A DNA stretch of 32,833 nucleotides from CAZYME01 sp964648115 (GTDB lineage: Bacteria; Pseudomonadota; Gammaproteobacteria; Legionellales; Legionellaceae): the NCBI GenBank assembly GCA_964648115.1, contig CAZYME010000028.1, positions 1 through 32,833 on the forward strand, read 5' to 3'. A model generated the notes under the pieces. It had not been told where the DNA came from and made no database searches. It saw nothing but the letters and a program-made list of their open reading frames with translations. Below are positions 7,722 through 16,135 of the stretch, piece after piece (the stretch's first letter is position 1; the number at the start of each line of letters is the position of its first letter). The position numbers and the translations under genes were made by a program.

Positions 7722-8633
7722 TTAGCTAGGTAGCGCATGCATCTCCCCAAGCGTGTTTTCAAGTATTTGTTTATTAAAGGCGACAAATTTTTTTAAATGC
7801 ACCATATCTGCTTGTATCTGTTGAAACAGTTGATAATAATCAAATTTATGGTAATGCTTTGTATAATACGCCATATATAGCGCCTTAAGGCTGATAAAAA
7901 TACGATTTGCGAGCGAAACAAACTCAGTAAATTCATCACCAACCGCGCGCTCTGATCTCACCATAAACTGCGAGTTTTCAATGAGCATGTCCACCTCATG
8001 CAAACTTCTAGTCAATTTAAGGCTGCACTCAAACCAATCACCACGTTTTATTCTCTCTTGATTTAATAAATATACTAAGCTGTAAAGATCGTTAACCACC
8101 TCTGCTTGTGTATCAATAATAAACCGTCGCATCATGCCATAATGCCTAAACCAGCAATATTCAAAAATTAAAATAATACCAAAAGCAATTAATGTGCACA
8201 TGCAATAATCAATGAGGTAATATGTCACAGTAGAGGTGGGGTCTAAATTAAAATACCCTGATCCGATAACCGATGCACACACTGTAAATACCGTAGGTAT
8301 ACTGTAAATACGCCCCGCCAAAAAATAGGCAAAAAATACGGTCATTGGCAAGATAGTAATAAGTGTTCGATAATCCACATGCCCTATAAACCACAATATA
8401 TAACCAGTAAGTAAGCCCAGCAATACTCCTAAAAAACGGTGATAAGCACGCAGTATGGTTGTCCCATTATCAAAGCCTGCGTAAATCATCATCACTGCAA
8501 ACCCCGTCCACCCAGCACGAGGATACCGCAGCCACTCCTGAATTATTATTGTAAAAAAAAATACCGTACTGATTTGTACACAGCGTAAAGCTCGGTAGCT
8601 TAATGGTTTGCCTGCTATCAGTGGTGGGCGCAT
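7722..8633 (-). CDS. FUSC-family transporter, C-terminal-half subunit
   Basis: A 303-residue membrane protein with about six hydrophobic segments in its first 170 residues (for example WLRYPRAGWTGFAVMMIYAG and AYHRFLGVLLGLLTGYILWF) and a long soluble C-terminal part rich in helices. The block RAYHRFLGVLLGLLTGY is typical of the second membrane domain of FUSC/AaeB proteins, which export aromatic acids and related compounds across the inner membrane. Usual family members are single chains of about 650 residues; here the N-half is the separate gene immediately upstream, overlapping by 16 bases. The ATG at 8633 has GGA 7 bases upstream; the in-frame TTG at 8645 is less likely. The two halves presumably assemble. 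Confidence 0.83.
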   Translation of the reverse strand: MRPPLIAGKPLSYRALRCVQISTVFFFTIIIQEWLRYPRAGWTGFAVMMIYAGFDNGTTILRAYHRFLGVLLGLLTGYILWFIGHVDYRTLITILPMTVFFAYFLAGRIYSIPTVFTVCASVIGSGYFNLDPTSTVTYYLIDYCMCTLIAFGIILIFEYCWFRHYGMMRRFIIDTQAEVVNDLYSLVYLLNQERIKRGDWFECSLKLTRSLHEVDMLIENSQFMVRSERAVGDEFTEFVSLANRIFISLKALYMAYYTKHYHKFDYYQLFQQIQADMVHLKKFVAFNKQILENTLGEMHALPS

Positions 8634-9550
8634 AAATAATTCCAACTTAAAATTAATTTATACACCACTCGCAATTCATGCGTTTCATTAAACACAGGCA
8701 GTTCTTGTGGCGTCAAAATGACCGGTTTTTTCTTTTTACAGGCATTGGAAAGTTTAGCAAGGTATTTATGTAACACCACCACATAGGGCGTTTTGATTTG
8801 ATTTTGAAAAGATAATAAATAAGACATCCCCATCACCAACTCAAATGCCAGCATAGTTAGCCTTAAAACAGTGTAGTATTTCATCCGTCGCGGTAGCATC
8901 TTAGAGTAGCGTGCCATCATAATAGTACCAGCGGAAATTGGAATGGTTTTGACCTCTTCATGGATGATTTTAAAACAAAATGACTCTAAATTATTAATCA
9001 CATCAAAAAACGCTCTCCGCCAAATTTCAAAGTAACATTTTTGTGGGAAAAGATATAAAGCTATAAAAGCCACCACAGTAGCAGCTAGTGTTTGTAATGC
9101 ATGATTCAGGGCAATATAAAAATTACCCCCTTGATACGATCCGTAAATCAAAGAGTACGACGCCACACTTAACATAAGCGGTACCACTATTATCATATTG
9201 GGCAATTTTTTTAATACGATAAAATAGAGCCCTATCGAATAGAAAAACACAAAAAACACAAAAAAAGTTTTGTAAACCGAAAGCACATCAAATAAAAATA
9301 TCGTTAAGGCGCTGCCGACTAAAGTAAAAAATAAAAACAGGTATTTTTCTTCTAAGGTCGTGCCGGTTATTTCTGCGGTAAAACAGGTTAATGGAGCATA
9401 AAAATAATAAAAATAAGGATTTTGCATAGAAGAGAAAAAATTAAACACCATCATCAGCTCTACAACAAATAATGCTTTTGTTCCATTGATACGATGTTCA
9501 CCGTATTTATCATAAGCCAATAGCTTACTTTTGAGTTGAGATATAAACAT
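8618..9550 (-). CDS. FUSC-family transporter, N-terminal-half subunit
   Basis: A 310-residue protein with about six strongly hydrophobic segments, including YFYYFYAPLTCFTAEITGTT, FFVFFVFFYSIGLYFIVL and LQTLAATVVAFIALYLFP, then a soluble tail of about 140 residues. This is the arrangement of the N-terminal half of FUSC/AaeB exporters, and the next gene supplies the other half. It overlaps the adaptor gene by 26 bases at its 5' end and the second FUSC gene by 16 bases at its 3' end, so all are translated as one operon. The ATG at 9550 is preferred to the GTG at 9556; neither has a strong ribosome site, which fits coupled translation. Substrate unknown. Confidence 0.8.
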   Translation of the reverse strand: MFISQLKSKLLAYDKYGEHRINGTKALFVVELMMVFNFFSSMQNPYFYYFYAPLTCFTAEITGTTLEEKYLFLFFTLVGSALTIFLFDVLSVYKTFFVFFVFFYSIGLYFIVLKKLPNMIIVVPLMLSVASYSLIYGSYQGGNFYIALNHALQTLAATVVAFIALYLFPQKCYFEIWRRAFFDVINNLESFCFKIIHEEVKTIPISAGTIMMARYSKMLPRRMKYYTVLRLTMLAFELVMGMSYLLSFQNQIKTPYVVVLHKYLAKLSNACKKKKPVILTPQELPVFNETHELRVVYKLILSWNYLCAHH

Positions 9551-10577
9551 AAGCACTCGCGCCTGGATTCAGCGGATAATCGGGATCTGGATCTAGGATT
9601 TTTATTTGTATTGGAAATCGTTGCGGCAATAGCAGCCATTCATTTTCATTTAAAACAACTTGGATTTGACTTTTGGGTGCTGTTTTTTGACGCTCAGCTG
9701 CCCATAAGGAATTAACTACCCTCCCGTGAAATATTTTATCAAAATAATACATACGCAAAATGATATACACTTTATCGCCTACGCGAACATTGCGTATATC
9801 GGTCTCATTAAAATTGGCTTGGATAAAATAATTCGAAGTATCAATGAATGAAAAAACTGGTTGATGAATTTTGATAGGCGTATTAGCTGAGACATACATA
9901 TTATCAATAACACCGTCACCAGGCGCTCTTACGATCGTTAAATCCAAATTAACTTTTGCATTGTCTTTTTTAGCCCTAAGGCTAGCTACAGTGTGTTTTT
10001 GCTGTTCAATTTTAGCTAAAAACACCTCTACCTCTTGCTTCAAAGAGGCCAATCTATTACTTAAAGTAGAAACATCATATGACAACTTTTTGATATCAAG
10101 AACAGACACTGCCTCTGCCACGTATTTATTTTTTTTAAGATTCCATTCGTACCGAGCTTTACCTAATTCAGCGCTAGTGGATTTAATTAATGCCAGCGTT
10201 TTATCGATTTGTTTTCTGTACACCACTATTTTTTTCAAACCCTCTTGATAATCAGCACTTGCCTGTTGGTATGCGAGTTGATAGGGGATTTGGTACACGG
10301 TAAAAATGGGCTGATTTTTTTTAACCCGCTCACCATTTTTGACATGGATTTCGGTAATAAATCCCTCAACATCAGCTGCTATTGGCGTAACATTGGTGAC
10401 AACAAATGCGTTATCAGTGAAGGGAATAAGATAGGAAAATAAGTGAAAAATTCCAATAGCCAGGGCAATCCCTACCACAACAATGGGGAAATTAAGCCTT
10501 TCTTTTAGATTATTAAAAAACGCGGGCAATTTTTTTCTAAAAAAATGCCTGAATTTTCCACCCGTTGGTTTGCGCAA
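9525..10577 (-). CDS. HlyD/EmrA-type periplasmic adaptor of the efflux operon
   Basis: Membrane-fusion protein of 350 residues linking the FUSC inner-membrane transporter to the NodT-type channel. It has one N-terminal membrane anchor (about residues 30-50, PIVVVGIALAIGIFHLF), a lipoyl-like half motif (TPIAADVEGFITEIHVKNGE then VKKNQPIF), a coiled-coil hairpin (about 85-200), the matching half motif (IVRAPGDGVIDN) and a beta-barrel domain with FNETDIRNVRVGDKV. Length and order match EmrA/AaeA-type proteins. The likely start is TTG at 10577 with AGGA 10 bases upstream; no ATG in frame is close, and a nearby ATG is followed at once by a stop. First gene of the operon adaptor - FUSC N - FUSC C - channel - PEPEP ORF. 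Confidence 0.87.
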   Translation of the reverse strand: MRKPTGGKFRHFFRKKLPAFFNNLKERLNFPIVVVGIALAIGIFHLFSYLIPFTDNAFVVTNVTPIAADVEGFITEIHVKNGERVKKNQPIFTVYQIPYQLAYQQASADYQEGLKKIVVYRKQIDKTLALIKSTSAELGKARYEWNLKKNKYVAEAVSVLDIKKLSYDVSTLSNRLASLKQEVEVFLAKIEQQKHTVASLRAKKDNAKVNLDLTIVRAPGDGVIDNMYVSANTPIKIHQPVFSFIDTSNYFIQANFNETDIRNVRVGDKVYIILRMYYFDKIFHGRVVNSLWAAERQKTAPKSQIQVVLNENEWLLLPQRFPIQIKILDPDPDYPLNPGASAYVYISTQK

Positions 10578-10619
10578 TACTATTTCATCCTGTTTTGCAA
10601 TTATCGAACCACATTTGAA

Positions 10620-10795
10620 GTAGGTTGGGCCATGGCCTAATGACGCTGCCTTAAGGTTTTTTTAACCATATTTAACCCAACTCATACGTTCCGCGGCTTG
10701 TCCACGGGATCCAGAGATCGCGTGGACAAGCCCCGGAACGTAGGCAGGAGGGTTTTATCCTTAAGGCAGCGTCATTAGGCCATGGCGCAACCTAC
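10620..10795. repeat. Nested palindrome: 37-bp outer arms around a GCGG palindrome
   Basis: Bases 10620-10656 and 10759-10795 are inverted copies of each other with one mismatch (at 10786). Between them lies a complete GCGG-type palindrome (10685-10743, from CGTTCCGCGGCTTGTCC to GGACAAGCCCCGGAACG). Outer and inner sequences are unrelated. The whole unit fills the gap between the patatin gene end and the efflux operon start, and would form a long stem if transcribed. Confidence 0.92.
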
Positions 10796-10807
10796 ATATA
10801 TTCTTTG

Positions 10808-12025
10808 TCACACCCCTGTGCGCTTTCGAATCAACCCCGGATGACTAGTAGAAGAAGCATATAACCTACTCTGCCCATCCTTAGGAAGAAAACCCCATTG
10901 CGATTCTTTAAGCAGCATTGCTTTAGCGTCTTCATATCCTATTTCTATGCGTTTATTCATAAGGACATGCCCGAAGTTGTAATCTTTCGAAGCCGCCTTA
11001 ACCAACCGTGCACTATAAATCACATGTACCAAGGTACAATGATGCGGTGCTCCAATATCCAACAAATGCGCATATTTCTTTCTTTGCGCTGCAGTCAAAA
11101 CTTCACCCAGCTGCAGCATAGAATGCCGCATTTTCTGTCTTTGTAGATAATTCAAGATAGTCCGTTGTGCATGCGTGCTGTGTCTAATGTCTTTCATACG
11201 CTCTTCTACTTCAACCAAGTTTTTCGGTGTAATGGAGGCGCCTCCAAAACAATCAATGAGAAAACACAAGGTATCCTCCACAGGAATTGCCTCTAAAATG
11301 ACCTCCAGCGGGGTATTTGAATGCACACCCCCATCCCAATAGAATTCATTATCGACCTCAACTGCAGGGAAGCCTGGCGGCAGCGCCGCGCTTGCCATGA
11401 TATGCTCCGGCCCTATTCGATAATTAATGTTATTAAAATACATCAAATGGCCCGTTCGAATTTGCACAGCACCGAGGCTTAAACGAATGGGAGAGGCATT
11501 GAGCAGATCAAAGTCAACTAACTCGAGGAGTGTATCCCGAAGTGGAGCCGTATCGTAATAACTTAATACAGTTGGATCACCTGTTACAGGTAAAGCCTCA
11601 GCACACCAGCGGGGATAAAAAAAATCAGGCTGCCCCAGCAATAAAGCTAGCGATGTGCCAGCCATATTATAGAGATCAAACGTTGCGTCTGATTCTCCTA
11701 GAGGATCAAAAACAGTAGGCGGCGCCACACGTTGCCAAAACTGCTCAAGCTTTTCAATCCGTTTTTCGGGGAGATTGCCTACAAAGATAGCAGCTTGAAT
11801 GGCACCAATTGAAGTCGCTGCAATCCAATCAGGCTCATATCCTGCCTCCGTCAACCCCTTAATGACACCCAATTGATAAGCACCAAGTGCTCCCCCACCT
11901 TGTAACACATAAGCAACGCGTGGAAAGCGATCTCTATCTTTAGGTGGTGAATGGCTAAAACGATCAGCTAATGGATTGTTACCCCGTGGGGTAGTGGACG
12001 CACCAGCATCGTTTTCCCTCTTCAT
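10808..12025 (-). CDS. Patatin-like phospholipase with DUF3734-like C-terminus
   Basis: A 405-residue patatin-fold acyl hydrolase, expected to cleave phospholipid or other lipid esters with a Ser-Asp dyad. The oxyanion-hole motif GGGALG is at 43-48, the nucleophile Ser72 lies in ATSIG (the usual first Gly of GxSxG is Ala), and the partner Asp231 is in WDGGVHSNTPL. Residues after about 270 (EERMKDIRHSTHAQRT) resemble the DUF3734 tail of many bacterial patatins. There is no signal peptide; the N-terminal 35 residues are polar and low in complexity. In Legionellales such enzymes can be cytosolic or secreted effectors, and the sequence does not decide. AAGGA lies 6 bases before the ATG. It is divergent from the 865-residue gene. 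Confidence 0.92.
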   Translation of the reverse strand: MKRENDAGASTTPRGNNPLADRFSHSPPKDRDRFPRVAYVLQGGGALGAYQLGVIKGLTEAGYEPDWIAATSIGAIQAAIFVGNLPEKRIEKLEQFWQRVAPPTVFDPLGESDATFDLYNMAGTSLALLLGQPDFFYPRWCAEALPVTGDPTVLSYYDTAPLRDTLLELVDFDLLNASPIRLSLGAVQIRTGHLMYFNNINYRIGPEHIMASAALPPGFPAVEVDNEFYWDGGVHSNTPLEVILEAIPVEDTLCFLIDCFGGASITPKNLVEVEERMKDIRHSTHAQRTILNYLQRQKMRHSMLQLGEVLTAAQRKKYAHLLDIGAPHHCTLVHVIYSARLVKAASKDYNFGHVLMNKRIEIGYEDAKAMLLKESQWGFLPKDGQSRLYASSTSHPGLIRKRTGV

Positions 12026-12114
12026 AAAACATCCTTATTCAATTGACTTCCATGCCAAAGCAACGCACGACGCGCGTATTTACGAAGATACCATTCGATT
12101 GTACCACTTTCGAA

Positions 12115-12140
12115 GCTCTTTTAAAGACATTAAAAAGAGC
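12115..12140. other. 8-bp inverted repeat between divergent genes
   Basis: GCTCTTTT (12115-12122) and AAAAGAGC (12133-12140) form a stem with a 10-base loop, just upstream of the -35 box at 12150. It could be an operator or a weak hairpin. Low weight. Confidence 0.35.
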
Positions 12141-12149
12141 AGCAAATAA

Positions 12150-12177
12150 TTGACATGATGTTTAAATATGATACAAT
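12150..12177 (+). promoter_or_regulatory. Sigma-70-type promoter of the 865-residue protein gene
   Basis: A perfect TTGACA -35 box (12150-12155) and TACAAT -10 box (12172-12177) are spaced by 16 bases. The start codon at 12227 would leave a leader of about 43 bases. One of the clearest promoters in the window. Confidence 0.7.
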
Positions 12178-12226
12178 TCGGCAATCTAATCGAACTCTGT
12201 ATTCTTAGGGTTAATCAGGAGTCGTT

Positions 12227-14824
12227 GTGAAAATCACACAGTATAAAGAGCCCGTTATTCCATCTTATCTTTCTGTCGATCCTGTAACAAATGATGTACG
12301 TCTTCTCCCACCTCTAGGGCTTGGAGATCGTATATTGCTGGATAACACCTGTAAAGCTGTTAAAAGCATGGCAGAGTTCTTTGGATACTTCTCACAAGAC
12401 TACAATGACCCTAATCACAAGAATAGACCCGCCCTTCCTGAGCTACAAAAATATAAACACGCTTTGGAAGAGGATATCGCATTAGATCTAATCCCCTTCA
12501 TAACAGAACAAAAACGGCAGCGACTTCTTCAAGTCAATGAATACATTAAAGCATTAGAAACCATTCGTAGTGATCGGAATAATCTTGTATTGGAAGGCAA
12601 CTTCCCAATGTACCCTTTTTGGGTACATTCCCTCTTCGCTGCAAGAACAAATTTATTTGCTATGCTCTTGAAACCAAGGGTGCAAGACAATTCCACACGC
12701 TTTTCATACCCTGTATTTAGTCTGGACCGCAATTATTCACACCCAGGTTTATTCTACACAGCTATGAGTAATCAATACGCGCAGTTAGACATCAAACAGC
12801 GAGACTCTGAAACTGGACAAGATCCCCGCGAGCTTTTAACAGAAGCAATTGTAAACTCCCAAGCAGGGAGCGTCGATTTTGCAGCAATACAAAAAGCATT
12901 AACCATACAAACAAAAAAACTGTTTGATGTAGATATTGATTTTAAATTTACGGTAGAAGTAATCCCTAATTTTATGACAAACGGCACTTTTATTTCACAA
13001 TCCAGTAGGAACGTACCGCTATCTCAAATGTATGTCGACGGATTCATGGGGTTCGATGCCTCAGCAACGGTGGAAGATTACGTTGATGCATTATTAGGCC
13101 TTTGTGCCCAATCGCTGTGGGATACTATTGCTACGTCCCCTTTTTCTATAAAAAACGATGCAGATGCGAGAGATAAACTGATTGTCCTCACACAATTTTT
13201 CTTGGCTGAGCTCAACATCTACTGTTATGCCAATGACGTGAGCACTGCAAATTTTGGTGAAGTAATAGAAGGAGACTTGCTCTCCCAGAGAGTCACTCAA
13301 CTAGTGAAGGAAGCTTTGGCGTCGGGTAAGTGTGTCGAGAGGGAATTATTTAATTTCATAAATGATCACGGCCAAAATTTCGGTCTTGTCGGCCCATTAG
13401 ATGAAGACGCATTTAATCAGATACGGCAGGATTTCACAGCTGACTATAAAACCATCAGCCAGTCTCCACACTTTGATGAGTTTGCTATATTGGTTGACAG
13501 ACCGGGTGAACTTCATAGCCATCAAGGGGCTGTTTGCGTAGATTTTGCTAAGATGATCGCTTTAGGTTACACATATTTGGATAATAAATATTTTCAGGAC
13601 TTACGCAATAAAGAGCTTCCGCGCACTATACCCCATAAGAATGAATCCGTTAATGAAATAAGCGACGAGATGTTAGCCGAACAATTGATTACTTTCGTTA
13701 GGGAAAGAAATATACAGAAAGCCGCAAACATATTGTTAGCCATGACAGAAAACAAGCAGCAGGTCTTTGAAAGATTAGAGCGATCGACTATTTATACTAT
13801 TATGAGCTCTCCTCAGTGGAGCGAACTTTGCAACCACATGGAATGCCGCTTAACCCCAAAAAATAGACAAGATAAAGGATTAAAGAAGTTTCGCAGTCAT
13901 TTTAAAACTGTGGACATCTTAATGACAAACAACATAATGGCAAGCCTTTTTTATGTTGCTACTGCTGAGCAAGGACTCTATGACCCTGCACAAAAACCTG
14001 AGTTTACGGAAGAGGCCCTAGAAGAGAAATATGGGCCACAATCTATTTTTTCAGCTCAGCAAAATATTCATGGTCGTCTAATTACTACTGTCGTGCAAAA
14101 TGAGCCGCTCATAGCTCTGTTGCGCAACTGGGAAAATAAACTTTATTGTAACCCAGCCATGGTGGATGCATTTTATCAAGAGGCAGTTCGTCTGCATGGG
14201 GAAACCTCTCCTCAAATTGCAAATATAATTGCTCAACCTGATCCATCCATGAAGCTTCGAGCAACGCTACAACTCTTGCGAATTCCTGTTCAAGAAATCA
14301 TTACCCCGGAGAATACAGAAAACACCATCATTCAAGTGTCCTCTCCCGCGGCGTTCACTATGATGACTAATATTTTGCACCCTGCTTTAATGCCTGAAGA
14401 ACACATTAGAAAATTTAATACGGCTTGGGGTAAATTAGTATCACATTCCATGGAGCTTAAAAAAAGCTGGGGCTCATATAAAGTAGCGCACATTGCTGCT
14501 GAGTCATTGATTGCTGACTTAAGACGCCTAGGTGATGCTTATTTCCGAGACAAAACCATTACGTCCTATCCAGAATTTAAGGCTCAGTGCATTGAGGCAG
14601 TTGCTTCTAAAAGAGAAGTATTATCAGTCCACCGAGGCTGGGAAGCCTTGCTCGCCGGGTTCATCAATGTCGTTAACGCTCTAGTATATGTTGCGACCTT
14701 TTCTACTAAGAGCAATTTCTTCAAAATGCCTGAACCTAAGTCCTTAGAAAAAATAAACAAATTTAACGACGGACTAGAGATTGGTTTTAACGATGAAGAA
14801 GACGCAATGGCTATGCGGGGATAG
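12227..14824 (+). CDS. Large orphan protein, candidate secreted effector
   Basis: An 865-residue protein that I do not recognise. It starts at GTG 12227 with AGGAG 5 bases upstream and has its own promoter, and it is a single-gene unit. It is predicted mostly helical and soluble, with no signal peptide and no motif that I can tie to a catalytic family. The C-terminus holds one moderately hydrophobic stretch (808-825, LLAGFINVVNALVYVATF), then STKSNFFK, then a charged tail with EEDA in the last ten residues. Acidic clusters near the C-terminus occur in many Dot/Icm type IV substrates of Legionella and Coxiella, so it is a reasonable effector candidate, but that is weak evidence. A single GCGG half-repeat follows the stop. 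Confidence 0.85.
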   Translation: MKITQYKEPVIPSYLSVDPVTNDVRLLPPLGLGDRILLDNTCKAVKSMAEFFGYFSQDYNDPNHKNRPALPELQKYKHALEEDIALDLIPFITEQKRQRLLQVNEYIKALETIRSDRNNLVLEGNFPMYPFWVHSLFAARTNLFAMLLKPRVQDNSTRFSYPVFSLDRNYSHPGLFYTAMSNQYAQLDIKQRDSETGQDPRELLTEAIVNSQAGSVDFAAIQKALTIQTKKLFDVDIDFKFTVEVIPNFMTNGTFISQSSRNVPLSQMYVDGFMGFDASATVEDYVDALLGLCAQSLWDTIATSPFSIKNDADARDKLIVLTQFFLAELNIYCYANDVSTANFGEVIEGDLLSQRVTQLVKEALASGKCVERELFNFINDHGQNFGLVGPLDEDAFNQIRQDFTADYKTISQSPHFDEFAILVDRPGELHSHQGAVCVDFAKMIALGYTYLDNKYFQDLRNKELPRTIPHKNESVNEISDEMLAEQLITFVRERNIQKAANILLAMTENKQQVFERLERSTIYTIMSSPQWSELCNHMECRLTPKNRQDKGLKKFRSHFKTVDILMTNNIMASLFYVATAEQGLYDPAQKPEFTEEALEEKYGPQSIFSAQQNIHGRLITTVVQNEPLIALLRNWENKLYCNPAMVDAFYQEAVRLHGETSPQIANIIAQPDPSMKLRATLQLLRIPVQEIITPENTENTIIQVSSPAAFTMMTNILHPALMPEEHIRKFNTAWGKLVSHSMELKKSWGSYKVAHIAAESLIADLRRLGDAYFRDKTITSYPEFKAQCIEAVASKREVLSVHRGWEALLAGFINVVNALVYVATFSTKSNFFKMPEPKSLEKINKFNDGLEIGFNDEEDAMAMRG

Positions 14825-14858
14825 CAGCAGTGTAGTTGATACATTTGCCTTTTATCTC

Positions 14859-14891
14859 CTACGTCCCGCGGCTTGTCCGCGGGATCCAGGC
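14859..14891. repeat. GCGG dispersed repeat, single arm
   Basis: ACGTCCCGCGGCTTGTCCGC then GGGATCCAGG matches one half of the palindromic repeat family; no second arm follows. It lies in the 99-base gap between the convergent ends of the 865-residue gene and the methyltransferase gene and may fold as a small terminator-like hairpin (CCGCGG...). Confidence 0.75.
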
Positions 14892-14923
14892 TACATTGAT
14901 CAGGTTTCGTCATCGTCAAATTT

Positions 14924-15931
14924 TTAAAAAGGCTTTTGTGCGATTGTTTGAAAACTTGTTGTTACAATGCCTAGGCGATCTGCCTCAACAAATGACTCAC
15001 CGTCTTTCGTAAGCCTATCTATTAAGACGCTAAAATGCTTTGGCAAAAGGCGCAATTTAACCATACAGCTGATGATTTTTTGAGTCCGATTATAAAATTT
15101 GTCCGCTTTTTCAATTAGATCAGCTTGATGGCCCCCGACACTCGCATCTTTGCTCACTAGCACATTAAACCCGACATTCTCCAATGCAGTTTTTATTTCA
15201 GGGACGGTAGGAGTATCAACCGCGCCTATCAAAGGTTTGATACGCTTCAACAGATCCCGATGTCGTTTCACTTTAGGATCAAAATTATCTAGCAACACCC
15301 AATCTAAAAATGATAATTTCCCACCGGGCTTTAACACACGGAACATTTCAGCAAAAACTGCCTCCTTGTTTTTAGCATAGGTAAGCACTTGAATTTCATA
15401 CAAAGCGTTGAAAGTAGCATCCTCAAAAGGCAGTGGCACATTTAGACTCCCTTTTAAAAATCGGCATCTATCATCTAGCCCACTCAAGCTAGCGAATTTT
15501 TTTGCACTCTCCAATTGAACATCATCAATATTAAGGCCAACAACATTGGCTTGCGTCATGGATGCAACATTTGCAGCCACACGTCCCCTGCCACAGCCAA
15601 TATCTAATACTTTATCACCCGATTTAATATCTAAATCTTTACTCATTTGCCTTTCAAACAACATCTGATTTTCATAAATTCCTTTTGATGCATCCATCAC
15701 AGCAGGAATATACATTTTTTCAACTTCACCAATCGCACAAAGATGATTGAGCACACTGTAATAAGCAATGATGTTTTTTTCATCACTTATATCAATTTTT
15801 TCTTTGTCAAATAATGCATAAGATTGCAGGAACAAGTCTATTTGTTTTTGGGGTAATTTATAGATTTTTACTAAAGATTGTAAAACTGTTTTGAGCCGAT
15901 ATATTGCCAATTGCCTCGCTGAAGCGGCCAT
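14924..15931 (-). CDS. Sterol C-24 methyltransferase-like SAM-dependent methyltransferase
   Basis: A 335-residue class I methyltransferase. The SAM-binding motif I, VLDIGCGRGRVA, is at 108-119, followed by NVVGLNIDD and the post-motifs FNALYEIQVL and FRVLKPGGKLSFLDW. The combination of VVGLN, the YEIQ block, HRD...IKPLIG and the C-terminal pattern LLPKHFSVLIDRLTKDGESF then VEADRLGIVTTSF and IAQKP resembles Erg6/SMT sterol methyltransferases, including their C-terminal domain; the aromatic YEYGWG sterol-contact block is not seen. It could therefore act on a sterol, a quinone-like or another polycyclic lipid. The ATG at 15931 has GGAG 6 bases upstream; the in-frame TTG at 15943 is less likely. 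It stands alone on its strand. The methyltransferase call is firm; the substrate class is inferred. Confidence 0.85.
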   Translation of the reverse strand: MAASARQLAIYRLKTVLQSLVKIYKLPQKQIDLFLQSYALFDKEKIDISDEKNIIAYYSVLNHLCAIGEVEKMYIPAVMDASKGIYENQMLFERQMSKDLDIKSGDKVLDIGCGRGRVAANVASMTQANVVGLNIDDVQLESAKKFASLSGLDDRCRFLKGSLNVPLPFEDATFNALYEIQVLTYAKNKEAVFAEMFRVLKPGGKLSFLDWVLLDNFDPKVKRHRDLLKRIKPLIGAVDTPTVPEIKTALENVGFNVLVSKDASVGGHQADLIEKADKFYNRTQKIISCMVKLRLLPKHFSVLIDRLTKDGESFVEADRLGIVTTSFQTIAQKPF

Positions 15932-16025
15932 CCCTGTCTCCAAATGTAGTCCTTCGTTAAAAAAACAACATATGTAGTTATTGTAGTAGTGGATAACAAA
16001 AAAATAAAATCTAAAAAACAGCGAC

Positions 16026-16057
16026 GTAGCCTGGATGGTTGCAAAGCGGACATCCGG
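16026..16057. repeat. Short dispersed repeat (CCTGGATG...CATCCGGG)
   Basis: GTAGCCTGGATG and CATCCGGG form a small imperfect hairpin around GTTGCAAAGCGGA. It looks like a diverged relative of the unit at 4736-4776. It abuts the 54-bp inverted repeat. Confidence 0.5.
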
Positions 16058-16065
16058 GTTTTCCT

Positions 16066-16119
16066 GTAACTCCCCAGGTACGTCATCCTGAGCGAGTCTT
16101 TTTGCGCGAAGGATCTCCT
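16066..16119 (+). repeat. 54-bp inverted repeat, left arm
   Basis: Identical to the reverse complement of 18977-19030 except for one base (GAGTC here, GAATC there). It contains the segment CGTCATCCTGAGCGAGTC followed by TTTTTGCGCGAAGGATCTCC. The two arms bracket the GIY-YIG gene and the interrupted IS66-type gene. Confidence 0.92.
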
Positions 16120-16135
16120 CGCAGTGGCACCGTCT

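Noticed and set aside
14584..14919. Reverse-strand open frame containing DPADKPRDVG
   Set aside because: It is a shadow of the 865-residue gene plus a translated GCGG repeat; no conserved protein is visible.
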